Of a stretch of DNA of 64,000 nt, positions 1 through 8,228 are shown piece after piece. The translations under genes and the position numbers were made by a program. Numbering within the stretch: position 1 is the stretch's first letter; every line of letters starts with the position of its first letter. This DNA comes from Rhodanobacter sp. (GTDB lineage Bacteria > Pseudomonadota > Gammaproteobacteria > Xanthomonadales > Rhodanobacteraceae), in assembly GCA_004298015.1 (NCBI GenBank), contig SCSE01000002.1:1-64000 (forward strand), read 5' to 3'. The notes beneath the pieces are model-generated. The model searched no databases, had not been told where the DNA came from, and saw nothing but the letters and a program-made list of their open reading frames with translations.

Positions 1-4
1 CTGA

Positions 5-598
5 AATTGCACCCAGTTGATCGACATGGCATCTACCCTCGTGGCTGGTGAGGGCTCCAGAATCCACCCACGCCGTCCCATATCATGCGATTCCTGGCTG
101 AGCGACGGGGCTAATCAGGAATTTAAATTGGTGCTTGTAACGAATCACCGACCAGCCATCAGTGGGACGGATCACGGCATCTGGAGAAGGATCGTACTGG
201 TGCCGTGGAACGTCACAATCCCGCCCGAACAGCAAGATCGCAGGCTCGTTGAACGGCTTGAGGCCGAACTTCCCGGCATCCTCAATTGGGCATTAAAGGG
301 CCTGACGGAGTATCTCAGCCAGGGGCTTATTCATCTTCCTGGCGCGATAGCCACGGCGAACTCGGAATATCGGCGGGACTCCGACATCGTCGGACTCTGG
401 ATGGAAGACTGCTGTCTCCGTGATAGCGCAGCTCGCACTACCAATGGTGAGCTACATCGCTCATATTCGGAATGGGCCAACATCAACGGTCATCGGAACC
501 TATCGTCCAAAAGCCTTGGCGACCGACTGCGAGAGAAGGGCCTCTCTCCGTGGCGCACGGGAAGCAGCCGCGGATGGAGCGGTATCACATGCAAGTAA
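5..598 (+). pseudogene. C-terminal remnant of P4-family phage/plasmid primase-helicase
   Basis: The readable part resembles the C-terminal end of the D5/P4 primase-helicase family: KLVLVTNHRPAISGTDHGIW, then RRIVLVPW, then a helical segment and a winged-helix-like tail (SLGDRLREKGLSPWRTGSSR). In the family this part follows an SF3 helicase core that drives replication of phages, satellites and plasmids. The SF3 Walker motifs should lie just upstream, but the frame is closed by TGA at 2-4, and the other two frames also have stops within the first 130 bases. The first 35 or so residues before KLVLVTNH do not look like the family. I therefore read it as a truncated or frameshifted copy, although the window edge hides what lies further left. 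It marks this region as a replicating mobile element. Confidence 0.6.
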
Positions 599-605
599 TT
601 GGAGC

Positions 606-630
606 GATCAGCACGAAGTGTTCGTTGATC
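606..630. promoter_or_regulatory. palindromic operator candidate 1
   Basis: Inverted repeat GATCA...TGATC with inner CGAA/TTCG arms around the core GCACGAAGTG. It lies 145 bp upstream of the XRE regulator start and shares the core CACGAAGT with a second palindrome at 715-736. The likely ligand is the XRE protein itself; this is inference. Confidence 0.4.
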
Positions 631-714
631 GCGATGCGCTGAAGTGCCGGCCGCTGCGCTCCGTGTAAAAGGCGCATTCCAGCCCGGAACACGGCTCAGC
701 GGCCATGTGTACGT

Positions 715-736
715 AATCGGCACGAAGTTGCCGATT
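715..736. promoter_or_regulatory. palindromic operator candidate 2
   Basis: Perfect 8-bp arms AATCGGCA and TGCCGATT separated by CGAAGT, ending 38 bp before the ATG of the XRE regulator. The position suits autorepression. It shares CACGAAGT with the palindrome at 606-630. Confidence 0.45.
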
Positions 737-774
737 GAGCGGCAAAGTGAGTTTAACCGGCAAAAAGGTGCCTA

Positions 775-1101
775 ATGCCAACAAATGACTCGAGAACTGC
801 CGACGAGCTGGCCGCTGAGCTTGGCGATCGCCTCCGGCGTCTGCGCATCCGCCGGGGATTGGATCAGCGCCAAGTGGCAGCGGCAACGGGGCTGAGCGAA
901 CGAGCGGTCCGCAACCTGGAACTCGGGTCAGGATCGTCGATCCGGACGCTCCTGCTTGTCCTGAAGGCAATCCATGCCACAAATGCCCTTGACCTGATCG
1001 CCCCGGCTCCATCGGTCAGCCCGATTGAATTGCTGCGGGTGAAACAGAGCAGAATTGGCACGCCTAGGCGGGTGGGGCGGCGACGCACTTTGAAAGAATG
1101 A
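775..1101 (+). CDS. XRE-family helix-turn-helix transcriptional regulator
   Basis: This 108-residue protein has a Cro/C1-type HTH at about residues 15-70 (LGDRLRRLRIRRGLDQRQVA, then TGLSERAVRNLE), followed by a short tail with a basic end (RRVGRRRT). It is expected to bind DNA as a dimer. Two palindromes sharing CACGAAGT lie upstream and could be its operators. A GGTG-containing ribosome-binding site precedes the ATG closely. The HTH resembles HipB-like antitoxins, but no HipA partner sits next to it; the HipA-like kinase at 8225-8968 is 7 kb away on the other strand. The role is probably control of the mobile element. Confidence 0.8.
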   Translation: MPTNDSRTADELAAELGDRLRRLRIRRGLDQRQVAAATGLSERAVRNLELGSGSSIRTLLLVLKAIHATNALDLIAPAPSVSPIELLRVKQSRIGTPRRVGRRRTLKE

Positions 1102-1390
1102 CGCTAAGGTGTCCGCCCTTTTCCAATTCGCTAGATCCCGGAGAAAAAAATTGATACGCAATCTCTCCGGCGTTTAATCGTCTTAGCTGAAACAATCGCT
1201 TTGCGGTCGATTTTCATGGCGCGGAACAGCCGCGCACTGCCGCCCGTGGGCTGTCGCTGCATCGGCTTCGACCAGAAAGTCTCCAGTCTGTCGTTTAGCC
1301 GTCCGCTCCGCATGTCAGCGACATCATCCGCCTCCCGGGGCGGATATTAGCGAGTCCAGTTTGGCGAGACGGTTACGTCGAACCACGGGG

Positions 1391-3466
1391 TCATGGCTTC
1401 CACCCTTCGATACCAGTGGCCGCATGGTCGAATATGGTGTGATAGCTACAGTCATCTTCAAATCGACTGCGGTGGTTCACAACCTGTTCGCGCAAGGCCT
1501 GGAGGCGCTGGAAGCCACCTCGAGGCAACCGTGTGGCGACGCTGAGTAGGAACGAACGCAACGCGTCGCGCCGGCGATCCAGCTCGGCACTGTGGCGGTG
1601 TGCTTTGCCGCCAGCAAGGAACTTTCTGAACGCCGTGTTCCACGCGGCATGCCGCTCGGGCGTGTAGGGTTGCAGAATTTCGAACTCGACCAACACCTGT
1701 CGAGCAAGTTCGATGAACTTCGATGCGTCGGCCTGTTCCCGTGCAGTGTGGTCCAGAGCTGGATAGGGTGCTTTGGCGATGCACGCTTCCACTGCCTTCA
1801 CAACGCCGAAGTAACGGGCGGGCCCTCGCTTCATCAGCGCCTCGCGACCCACCTCCACCGTCTCCCAATGACTTGCAAGGAACTTGAGGTAGCAGTCGTC
1901 GGTGCACTCCGGGCTCTCGAGCACGTACGAGGCGATGGCCAGCGTGCATCGGCTCGGCGTGACGCCCCTGCGGGAAACCTGCGCAAAGGCGCCGGATCCC
2001 GCTGCGCGGCCAGCGCCTTCGATCAACTCGTCGACCCATTCGGACGGGAAGTCGTGGTAGACCACGATCGCATTATCGTTGTCGAACAGAAACGCCTCCT
2101 GCAGATGCAGGGTGGTGATCGCGGGCGACAACTTCGCGTCGGACCTGAACATCCCAGAGTTCAGGATGGCCACGTCGGCGTCGGCGAATTCGCGCACGCA
2201 ATTGGCGACCATGACCCCGAAATCGGTCGGACCGCTCCGCAGGCCATCGTCGGTCGCGTCCAGTTCGTTGGTGAAGGTCGAAAGGTCCCTCAAGACGCGT
2301 TGGTCTAGATTCGGCAAGTGGCGCGCGAGGGAGCTCTCGATGATTCGAGCAGATTCGGGGTCGGCCTCGGCGTGATCGGCACTACCGAGAAGGTACCAGA
2401 TCATGTCGGCAGGAGCCGGAATGCCATCGAGCCGCCAGACCAAGGTGTTCTTGTGCGGCGCTTCGATGTGCGAGAACGACCACTGAGCCATTCTAGGAAC
2501 CTCGGGGCCACTGGGCTTGATGCGCCCATCGCGATGATTGATCCACCTCTTGACGATATCCCGATCGAACGCCTTGGAAGATCGGAGGAGCCATTCGCGG
2601 TTGGCGGGTGTGTCCGACGGTGGCACCCCGAGCGCGCTTTGCATAGCAAAGTAGCGGCCGTAGACGGCGTCGAGTCCCATGTTGCCACCGGCGATAAGCA
2701 CCATCACCCGAACCGTCTTCAGATTCGAGAGATTCTTGAAGATGATCGGCGTAGTGGCGTAGTCCGCAAACGCAATGTCGTGGTCGTGGCCACCCAGGAT
2801 GTAGGTCCGGCGCGGGAACTCAACGGAATCCCTGATCGCGAGGTCTTCCACCCGCGTGGCGTGCGTGAGGACCAAGTGAAAGGGCGAGTCCTGTGTATCG
2901 GCGAAGAACTCCTTCAATGCTGCGTCGGACTTTCCAAACGACCATTTGTCACCGAAGGCGCGCTGCGCGCTCTGGCCCACAAGGCCAGTGACCGCCACCC
3001 AAGGCCTGCGCTTGTCCGGCCAGAGCTGATAGGGACTGACTTTTGCACGCACGGGCGCGAGCCCGTTTGCCAGCAGAGGCTTGAACGAGGCTTCCTTCAT
3101 GCGGACAAGAAAGGCTTCCTGACCGTGGTCTAACTCGTGATTGCCCGGCACGACATAGTCCACGCCGACCCGGTTCATAAGTTCCACCATGGTCTTGCCC
3201 TTGTCTTTCTTGGCCAGCAGCGAAGGCCCAAGAAAGTCTCCGCTATGGAGCACCAGCACACGATCGTCGCCGCAATTCCGAGTCGAGCACTGCCGTAGCA
3301 TGTCGACGGTGGCGATCAGCCGCGCGAAGCCGGGCAGATTCCCCTCGGCCCGCTTTTCGACGGTGTACGTATCATTGAGGTGGACGACGATTCCAGCCAA
3401 GCGAGACGCGAAGCGCTCGACGACGCGGCAAATCTCCTCGAGCTTGGATTTCTCGGATTCGGCCAT
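1391..3466 (-). CDS. UshA/5'-nucleotidase-family metallophosphoesterase, cytoplasmic
   Basis: The protein is 691 residues from the ATG at 3466, chosen because GGAG sits 6 nt upstream; an in-frame ATG at 3583 would add 39 residues but has no ribosome-binding site. The N-terminal calcineurin-like domain shows HLNDTY (residues 29-34), SGD (75-77), GNHE (108-111), LTHA (about 200-203) and GGHDHD (225-230). The C-terminal half contains a 5'-nucleotidase C-like region. UshA relatives hydrolyse nucleotides or UDP-sugars in the periplasm, but no signal peptide or membrane segment is visible here, so it should act in the cytosol. The usual D-x-H of the first metal motif reads D-T-Y. The substrate is unknown. 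It stands alone on the island between the XRE gene and the small-protein pair. Confidence 0.75.
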   Translation of the reverse strand: MAESEKSKLEEICRVVERFASRLAGIVVHLNDTYTVEKRAEGNLPGFARLIATVDMLRQCSTRNCGDDRVLVLHSGDFLGPSLLAKKDKGKTMVELMNRVGVDYVVPGNHELDHGQEAFLVRMKEASFKPLLANGLAPVRAKVSPYQLWPDKRRPWVAVTGLVGQSAQRAFGDKWSFGKSDAALKEFFADTQDSPFHLVLTHATRVEDLAIRDSVEFPRRTYILGGHDHDIAFADYATTPIIFKNLSNLKTVRVMVLIAGGNMGLDAVYGRYFAMQSALGVPPSDTPANREWLLRSSKAFDRDIVKRWINHRDGRIKPSGPEVPRMAQWSFSHIEAPHKNTLVWRLDGIPAPADMIWYLLGSADHAEADPESARIIESSLARHLPNLDQRVLRDLSTFTNELDATDDGLRSGPTDFGVMVANCVREFADADVAILNSGMFRSDAKLSPAITTLHLQEAFLFDNDNAIVVYHDFPSEWVDELIEGAGRAAGSGAFAQVSRRGVTPSRCTLAIASYVLESPECTDDCYLKFLASHWETVEVGREALMKRGPARYFGVVKAVEACIAKAPYPALDHTAREQADASKFIELARQVLVEFEILQPYTPERHAAWNTAFRKFLAGGKAHRHSAELDRRRDALRSFLLSVATRLPRGGFQRLQALREQVVNHRSRFEDDCSYHTIFDHAATGIEGWKP

Positions 3467-3892
3467 CGCGATCTCCGTATGGAGTATCTGATGCTGGCAA
3501 TGGTGCATCGAATCGGCCAAGTCCGCCACCCCACTTATTAGCCTGCCCAACGCGGCTCCAGGCAGCGCTTCGAAGAACACCATGGACTTGGGGGCGCATC
3601 CGAGTTAGTTCGCCATTTTCATCGAGGTCTGCTTGTGGGCGTCGCTCCCGACGGCCCGGCTGGCAGCCTTGGGATTTCGCCGGTTGACGTCAGGCTGTAG
3701 GTGATCATGCTGGCCGGTGGGCTGGTCATTGTCGATCGGTCGTGTGATGCATTCGCTCTGGTGCACGCAGCTGGGTCTTGCTCGGTGACGAATGTGACAG
3801 GTCAGCAGCCGCCCCCCTTCTTCGTAGCAATCTTCCCTTTGCACACAAACCCCAAGAAGTTCGTCAGATCTGTCACTTCTGTCACGGTCACT
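3467..3892. other. intergenic, no supportable gene
   Basis: About 430 bp between the phosphoesterase start and the end of the next minus-strand gene. Short open frames exist on both strands, but none has a ribosome-binding site or a recognisable product. The segment 3786-3896 is rich in GTGAC/GTCAC words, a pattern also seen in the 3' end of the helicase-like gene of the second island (48850-48930), so it may be a remnant of a similar gene. Confidence 0.4.
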
Positions 3893-4243
3893 TTAAAAGT
3901 GAATCCCCGATTTCGGTCTGGGCGCGCGAGCACAATCCAACGGCCGATACCGGTGCTTTAAGCTTGAGGAAGTATGAATATCAAGCTGCTGTATGGCCAG
4001 CTCCAAGGCCACTTTTGATGAAATCCCGAGTCGAGCTGCAACCGCCTGCAACGACTCCTTCGCCATCGGTGAAAGCGTGAAGGTGGACATCGGTGGAGCC
4101 ATGCCCTCATCGGAAACCCGGCACATCCACCTAGTCAGCGTGATCAGCGGAGCGAAAAACTTCCTTGGTGCTTCCTTGATGTCCTTCGCAATGTCCTCCC
4201 GAAATCCCTCCCGGATGTCACTGAGTGCTTCCCGAACAGTCAT
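3893..4243 (-). CDS. small hypothetical protein, paralogue of 4453-4674
   Basis: This 116-residue protein starts at 4243, where AGGAG lies 6 nt before the ATG. I do not recognise a family. Residues about 55-92 (starting FTLSPM and running through ARLGISSKVALELAIQQL) match, position by position, the core of the divergently transcribed small protein at 4453-4674, which reads FELSVT...GRLGICSQETLEQAVARL. Both cores look like two short amphipathic helices around an LGI turn, a size and pattern compatible with a small DNA-binding or dimerisation unit. The N-terminus is charged and helical, and the C-terminal 20 residues are basic. Function unknown. Confidence 0.6.
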   Translation of the reverse strand: MTVREALSDIREGFREDIAKDIKEAPRKFFAPLITLTRWMCRVSDEGMAPPMSTFTLSPMAKESLQAVAARLGISSKVALELAIQQLDIHTSSSLKHRYRPLDCARAPRPKSGIHF

Positions 4244-4452
4244 CGCTCACTCCTATTCATCGTCCATCATCGACGCCTTAGCGTAGTACCAAAGAAGGGA
4301 GATTCGAAACTTAAAATGGACGTCCATAACGACTCACGAATCCGTCGATGTACAACGGAATCGCAGGAGGTAAACAACCGGTCCTCTGCGCCTTACGCGC
4401 AGGACCGATATGCGCCAAAATCCATCGACGCTTAGAGGAGGACGATGCCATC

Positions 4453-4674
4453 ATGACGTTCGAGCTTTCCGTCACCCACCATGCACTTCTCGCCCAATGT
4501 GCTGGGCGACTTGGCATATGTAGCCAGGAGACACTGGAGCAAGCAGTAGCTCGCCTGCATCTCGCGCTGTTCGACGAGGGTGCCGCACCCGAGGATGTGG
4601 ACTTTCAATGCAGCATGCCGGAGCTGATTGGTCCCGATGTCGCCATCAAGTCGATCCTGGACCCTGGTGCATGA
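4453..4674 (+). CDS. small hypothetical protein, paralogue of 3893-4243
   Basis: This 73-residue protein starts at the ATG at 4453. A strong GAGGAGG lies at 4435-4441, with a spacing of 11 nt that is a little long; a second ATG at 4445 is in another frame. The core FELSVTHHALLAQCAGRLGI followed by CSQETLEQAVARL aligns with the small protein encoded head to head at 3893-4243. The acidic C-terminal tail is short. About 210 bp separate the two divergent starts, so the pair may share a control region. No known family is recognised. Confidence 0.55.
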   Translation: MTFELSVTHHALLAQCAGRLGICSQETLEQAVARLHLALFDEGAAPEDVDFQCSMPELIGPDVAIKSILDPGA

Positions 4675-4735
4675 ATGCCCGATTGGTGGCTCCGCCCGCT
4701 GAGGCAACGTTGGAGTTTCCTCTATTGCCTTACGG

Positions 4736-5410
4736 CTAGCAGTCCCTGGATCGCCCCGAAGGACTGCGGTAGGCCCCGAGATGTGGCAATGCGCTCGGAT
4801 CAGGGCCTGGCCACGGCATCCCATGCGAGTGCTTCGCCCACACCTTCTGAGCTCGGCGGGTCATCTTGGCTACCTGCTGACGAACGCCGGCGTGCAAGGG
4901 TCGGTGGAGCAGAGTATCTGTGAATGCTGTTAGGCGATGTGGCTGCCGCCCGATGGCAGCAGACTGTGCGAGTGCGGTGAGGTAGTTTGCTTCGCGCCGC
5001 TCCGTCTGAGGCGTCAAAAACCACGTCCAGTGTGTGCCGCCGCCCAAAGCACTCGAACGGGTCGACCGAATCAGCACATAGTCGCCCCAGACAAGACGCT
5101 CAGAATGAGCATTGCGAAGTTTCTCGCGCTGCTTTACTTCACCAACGCCCTCGGCTGTCACCAGCAGCACCCATCTGACCTTACCGTCCGGAAGGGGGGC
5201 GCCTACCAGATGAGCGCTGCACTGGCCACGCTTGTTGCGCCATTGACGCGCCGAGGGACTGATATCGGTCTCGTACAGCCGGTTGAATTTCTCGACGAGA
5301 TCATCCCAACGCGAGGCCTGGATTTCCCCCGCTGTCCAGAGTGGATAGCCGTTGATGTGCTTGGAGATGAGCCGCTGAGCATCGGTTTGCGAGTCGCAGA
5401 GAAGGTGCAT
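4736..5410 (-). CDS. hypothetical protein of integrative elements
   Basis: This open frame encodes 224 residues with protein-like composition throughout. The central part contains SARQWRNKRGQCSAHLVGAP, a hydrophobic strand pattern (VRWVLLVTAEG), and GTHWTWFLTPQTERREANY, which reads like a conserved alpha/beta domain. I recognise no catalytic motif. The C-terminus is basic and Pro/His-rich. There is no convincing ribosome-binding site at the 5410 ATG, so the true start may be internal. It lies convergent to the small gene ending at 4674. Codon usage resembles the other island genes. A role as accessory cargo or a transfer-related protein cannot be told apart from the sequence. Confidence 0.5.
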   Translation of the reverse strand: MHLLCDSQTDAQRLISKHINGYPLWTAGEIQASRWDDLVEKFNRLYETDISPSARQWRNKRGQCSAHLVGAPLPDGKVRWVLLVTAEGVGEVKQREKLRNAHSERLVWGDYVLIRSTRSSALGGGTHWTWFLTPQTERREANYLTALAQSAAIGRQPHRLTAFTDTLLHRPLHAGVRQQVAKMTRRAQKVWAKHSHGMPWPGPDPSALPHLGAYRSPSGRSRDC

Positions 5411-5999
5411 ATTACGCCATCGTGTCCGGGGAGCGTCGCAGCATTATACGCGCTAAATAATTGATATAGCAACATGATTGCATAGAAATGGCATCGTGCA
5501 AATGATGTTCCTTGCGCAGCAAGGCAAGCGAACGGGCGGAGGGAATCTGGAGCCGACTTACGCGCGTCGGCAGACCCTTTTACAAGTCGATGAATCGACA
5601 ACTTTCCCCGAAGCCAGCACATGTCGCAAAGGCGACCGTAGCCGTGATACGCATCAATCCAGGCACTGGCGTTTTTACAAGCCCTCGCAACGACAACTAC
5701 CTTCGAACTGGTCTCCCTGGAATCACAGGCCAACTGGAAGATCGCGGCTGGCTTGAAAGTCATCGCGGCCGCTGCTCGCCTCGCGAGAGCTTGGATTTAC
5801 TTGGCGCGGCACCGGCGGAGCTGGCGCCCTCACCAATGCCCCTTCCTTTCCGGAAGAAGCATTGGGAGGTCGCCAGCCTCCACCACATCACAGAACGCCA
5901 CGGGGCGTAGCCCCCTGGAGGCCGCCAGCCTCCTGCCTTGAGTTGCCAACTCGAGGAAGTTGCTCATTAGCGCCCGCCGCCCTTAATCGGGCTCAACGG
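5411..5999. other. intergenic upstream of the structured-RNA zone
   Basis: No confident gene. An open frame at 5512-5910 on the plus strand, TTG start or ATG at 5592, is the best candidate but has no ribosome-binding site and no recognisable product. Hairpins become frequent towards the right: GGAGG/CCTCC arms near 5865-5882 and again at 5917-5933, with a GGGGC/GCCCC hairpin between them at about 5901-5913. Confidence 0.35.
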
Positions 6000-6875
6000 G
6001 TGCGAGGGAGGCTTCGATGGGTAAAGCCGTGCGCATCTCGCGTACGAACAAACCATCGTTTCTATCCCATTCAACAAAAGGTGTTGGGCGACCAGGGCAC
6101 GGATCACCGGGTAACCGGAACGATCCTGCCGGAAAGGAAAATGGGTGCAAGTCCCATCGGCGGGGCGCGGGAAACTGCGCAACGTCTGCCACACACGCAG
6201 GCCGTCAGGCCGATCGAGAGGTCGGCATCGGTGTCACGCGCGAAAGCGTGCGGAGTCATCGGCCTACCATGTTGTGTACCGGGTCGCGCCGGGAAGCAGC
6301 AGGGAGGGGCGGGAGCGTAAGCGTGTAAAGGCGTCTAGTCACGACGCTGTGTGGAGCTTGTCAAGCCGACTAGGGTAGTGACCTGCGATGAACCAAAGAC
6401 ATGTCGACGTAATCGAGCCGCTGTGGAGCATCGGGCCGATGAAATCTGGAGACGCGCCAGTGATGGTAGCGACATGTTGACGAGGTTCTAGGCGAGACAA
6501 GATTGACCGTTCCGGAGAACTGGGCAAGTGGCAGTCGAGATCGGCACCCTGGCAGGTGTCGGTGCGTACGTAGCGCGTGCGAAAAATCTCGAAAGCTGCG
6601 AGAGCGAACCGCGACCAGGCAACAAAGCGTGCTCCCGAAAGGACACGTGAGTCAGGCATGACCTGACAGCTTCGATTGGCATCGAAGACGCCGAAAGCGG
6701 GAGTGAGTAACGAATCGTTCTGGGCCGGGAGGCTCATGTGATGAAGCGTGCCCTGCTTGCCGGTTGGCGCCGGCAGGCAGGCATGCGCCCCGGGGTGGCA
6801 CCCCGGATCAAGTAAGCATACTCAGTAGCAAAGTAACCGCTGAGATCAACCTAACGCAGCTTCGGCTGCCTCTCA
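6000..6875 (+). ncRNA. candidate large structured non-coding RNA
   Basis: Some 0.9 kb has no credible protein frame but a high density of perfect hairpins. Examples are GGCTT/AAGCC near 6017-6045; GGATC/GATCC (6101-6126) enclosing CCGG-GTAA-CCGG, a GNRA-capped stem; GCCG...ATGGG/CCCAT...CGGC (6128-6161) with loop TGCAAGT; GTCAGG/CCTGAC (6651-6667); CTTCGAT/ATCGAAG (6670-6687); a 12-bp stem at 6752-6781; CCGGGGT/ACCCCGG (6790-6806); and GCAGC-TTCG-GCTGC near 6858-6871. The left end starts GUGCGAG, and the GGGUGCAAGUCCC-type loop recalls group II intron domain I. I could not find a canonical domain V on either strand and there is no reverse transcriptase. It could be an ORF-less or decayed group II intron, or a large bacterial RNA of another class. 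Strand is inferred from the hairpin loops and from the gene that follows. Confidence 0.4.
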
Positions 6876-6891
6876 TCTAGGAGTAAAAAGA

Positions 6892-7086
6892 ATGCAAATC
6901 ACGATCAACGTACCCGATTGGATGGCTAACGACTACGAAGTGCGAACAGGTGCCAAGTTCGACGCGGCACGCATTGAGATGGCGGCGCGTGCGTACTACG
7001 GGAGGCTGAATGACCCCATGTACAACCGAAACCTGCCGCAAAGGTCGCTAGTTGCGCTTTTCGGTCATGACGACGACCGGTACTAG
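6892..7086 (+). CDS. small hypothetical protein downstream of the structured zone
   Basis: This is a 64-residue frame starting ATG at 6892, with AGGAG at about 6879-6883. The sequence begins MQITINVPDWMANDYEVRTG and is acidic with several aromatic residues; no family is recognised. The frame stops at 7086, but the next frame over stays open to 7197 with protein-like codons (LGIIGFLADEDDSSVLGEDF and on), so a single frameshift would give a protein of about 100 residues. It directly follows the hairpin-rich zone and may be transcribed with it. Confidence 0.4.
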   Translation: MQITINVPDWMANDYEVRTGAKFDAARIEMAARAYYGRLNDPMYNRNLPQRSLVALFGHDDDRY

Positions 7087-7276
7087 GTATCATCGGGTTT
7101 CTTGCCGACGAAGATGACTCTTCGGTCCTCGGAGAGGACTTCGGGCTCTGGGAAAAGACAGCTTCTGTCGAAGTCATGGAGTGTGCTTGGCACGACTAGG
7201 CGCGGAGCTTTTCAATCCAACCGGCTGGCCCGTAGACGGAAGCCAAGCTCGGCCAGAGCTGAGTGTTGTTGCAAAC

Positions 7277-7306
7277 GTGTCCCCCAGGCAACTGCCTGGG
7301 GGACAC
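7277..7306. terminator. perfect 13-bp hairpin between converging genes
   Basis: Arms GTGTCCCCCAGGC and GCCTGGGGGACAC with loop AACT. It lies between the plus-strand small gene ending at 7086 and the minus-strand operon ending at 7386, as a bidirectional terminator would. No T-tract follows on either side, so an insertion-derived palindrome is an alternative. Confidence 0.45.
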
Positions 7307-7385
7307 AATCTCCACTTTGGATGGAACTGACCATCCGAGCGGACAAGGCCGTATGGTGGCGGGACACTACCTTTGACGTTGGCTT

Positions 7386-8228
7386 TTAGTCTGTAGCCGC
7401 AGCCGTCTTTGCAAACGCCGTAATGGCTGCCATATCAGTAATTGGCACAGCCTGCACGGCGGCGTTCCCGCGTAGGTCGCCCAAGATTTCCTCGACAGCC
7501 ATACGGGCACGCTTGTGCTTCGCATCGGGCATGTTCACAGCGAACAGCATGCCCTCTGGAAGCAGCTTATGCCTTTGCAAAAGTCGTACGCGACCCACCC
7601 AACGAGAGCCGACGTCGTAAACTTGGTTTGGTTCATCCTTCGCCAAGTCAAGCGGCTTAATTGCCAGCTGAGGGTGTCCCTCGCGTTCATGTACAAAAGG
7701 TACGTGAATGTGCAGGTCTTGGTCGCCGATGTCAGCAGGCCGAAAATAGTCGCGAAGGTTGGCCTTGCGCAATGTTTCCCGTACGCCGCGCACCAGTATC
7801 TGGTCGTGATACGTCCGATCCGCGAAGTCACGCTCGACGATGGTGGCGAACAACTTGCTCAAGGTATCTTTCGGCTGATCGGCAAGAATTACTCGCGTTT
7901 CGCCGAACCGAAGCAACGCTTCGCGCGGGCGCACCAGCCCAGCGAAGCTTTGCTGGACGAAGGTGGGATTGCTTGCGCCGCGATCTGCTACCAGTTTGCC
8001 GATACGCGACAGTTCCTCTTTCAGGTATGCCATCGCCTCGCGATAAATTCGCTTGTCCAACTGCTCAAAGAAACCCGTGATACGCCCGGTCTTCCGGGCA
8101 GGCATCAGGCGAGCACCCAGGTAGCCGGTTGCTGGACACGCCAGGACCACTCCAACATTGGCAAACTCGCCCGTTTCTGCGTAGGGCAGAAAGCGAATGA
8201 TCGCGTATTGGCAGGCGAACCTGTTCAT
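7386..8228 (-). CDS. DUF3037 domain protein, last gene of the R-M accessory operon
   Basis: The protein is 280 residues from the ATG at 8228. That ATG overlaps the stop of the HipA-like gene (ATGA), and GGAGG sits 8 nt upstream, so translation is probably coupled; an ATG at 8243 would add five residues. The start NRFACQYAIIRFLPYAETGE followed by FANVGVVLA is the signature of the DUF3037 family. That family is commonly found beside HipA-like kinases, and its biochemical role is not established. There is no signal peptide or membrane segment. As the partner of the kinase it could be its substrate, inhibitor or structural subunit. The link to restriction-modification comes only from operon position. 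Confidence 0.75.
   Translation of the reverse strand: MNRFACQYAIIRFLPYAETGEFANVGVVLACPATGYLGARLMPARKTGRITGFFEQLDKRIYREAMAYLKEELSRIGKLVADRGASNPTFVQQSFAGLVRPREALLRFGETRVILADQPKDTLSKLFATIVERDFADRTYHDQILVRGVRETLRKANLRDYFRPADIGDQDLHIHVPFVHEREGHPQLAIKPLDLAKDEPNQVYDVGSRWVGRVRLLQRHKLLPEGMLFAVNMPDAKHKRARMAVEEILGDLRGNAAVQAVPITDMAAITAFAKTAAATD

Noticed and set aside
3605..3961. Open frames on both strands between the phosphoesterase and the small-protein pair
   Set aside because: No ribosome-binding site, no protein-like composition; only GTGAC-rich words that may be a remnant.
5512..5910. Possible 132-residue protein
   Set aside because: TTG start without a ribosome-binding site, no recognised motif, and its 3' end runs into hairpin-rich DNA.
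6000..6200. Cobalamin riboswitch
   Set aside because: GGTGCAAGTCCCAT followed by a G-rich segment recalls the B12 box, but the conserved GCCACTG-type core and a downstream B12 gene are missing.
6000..6875. Firm call of a group II intron
   Set aside because: No canonical domain V (AGC...GAAA...GUUC-type 34-mer) and no domain VI end on either strand; no reverse transcriptase.
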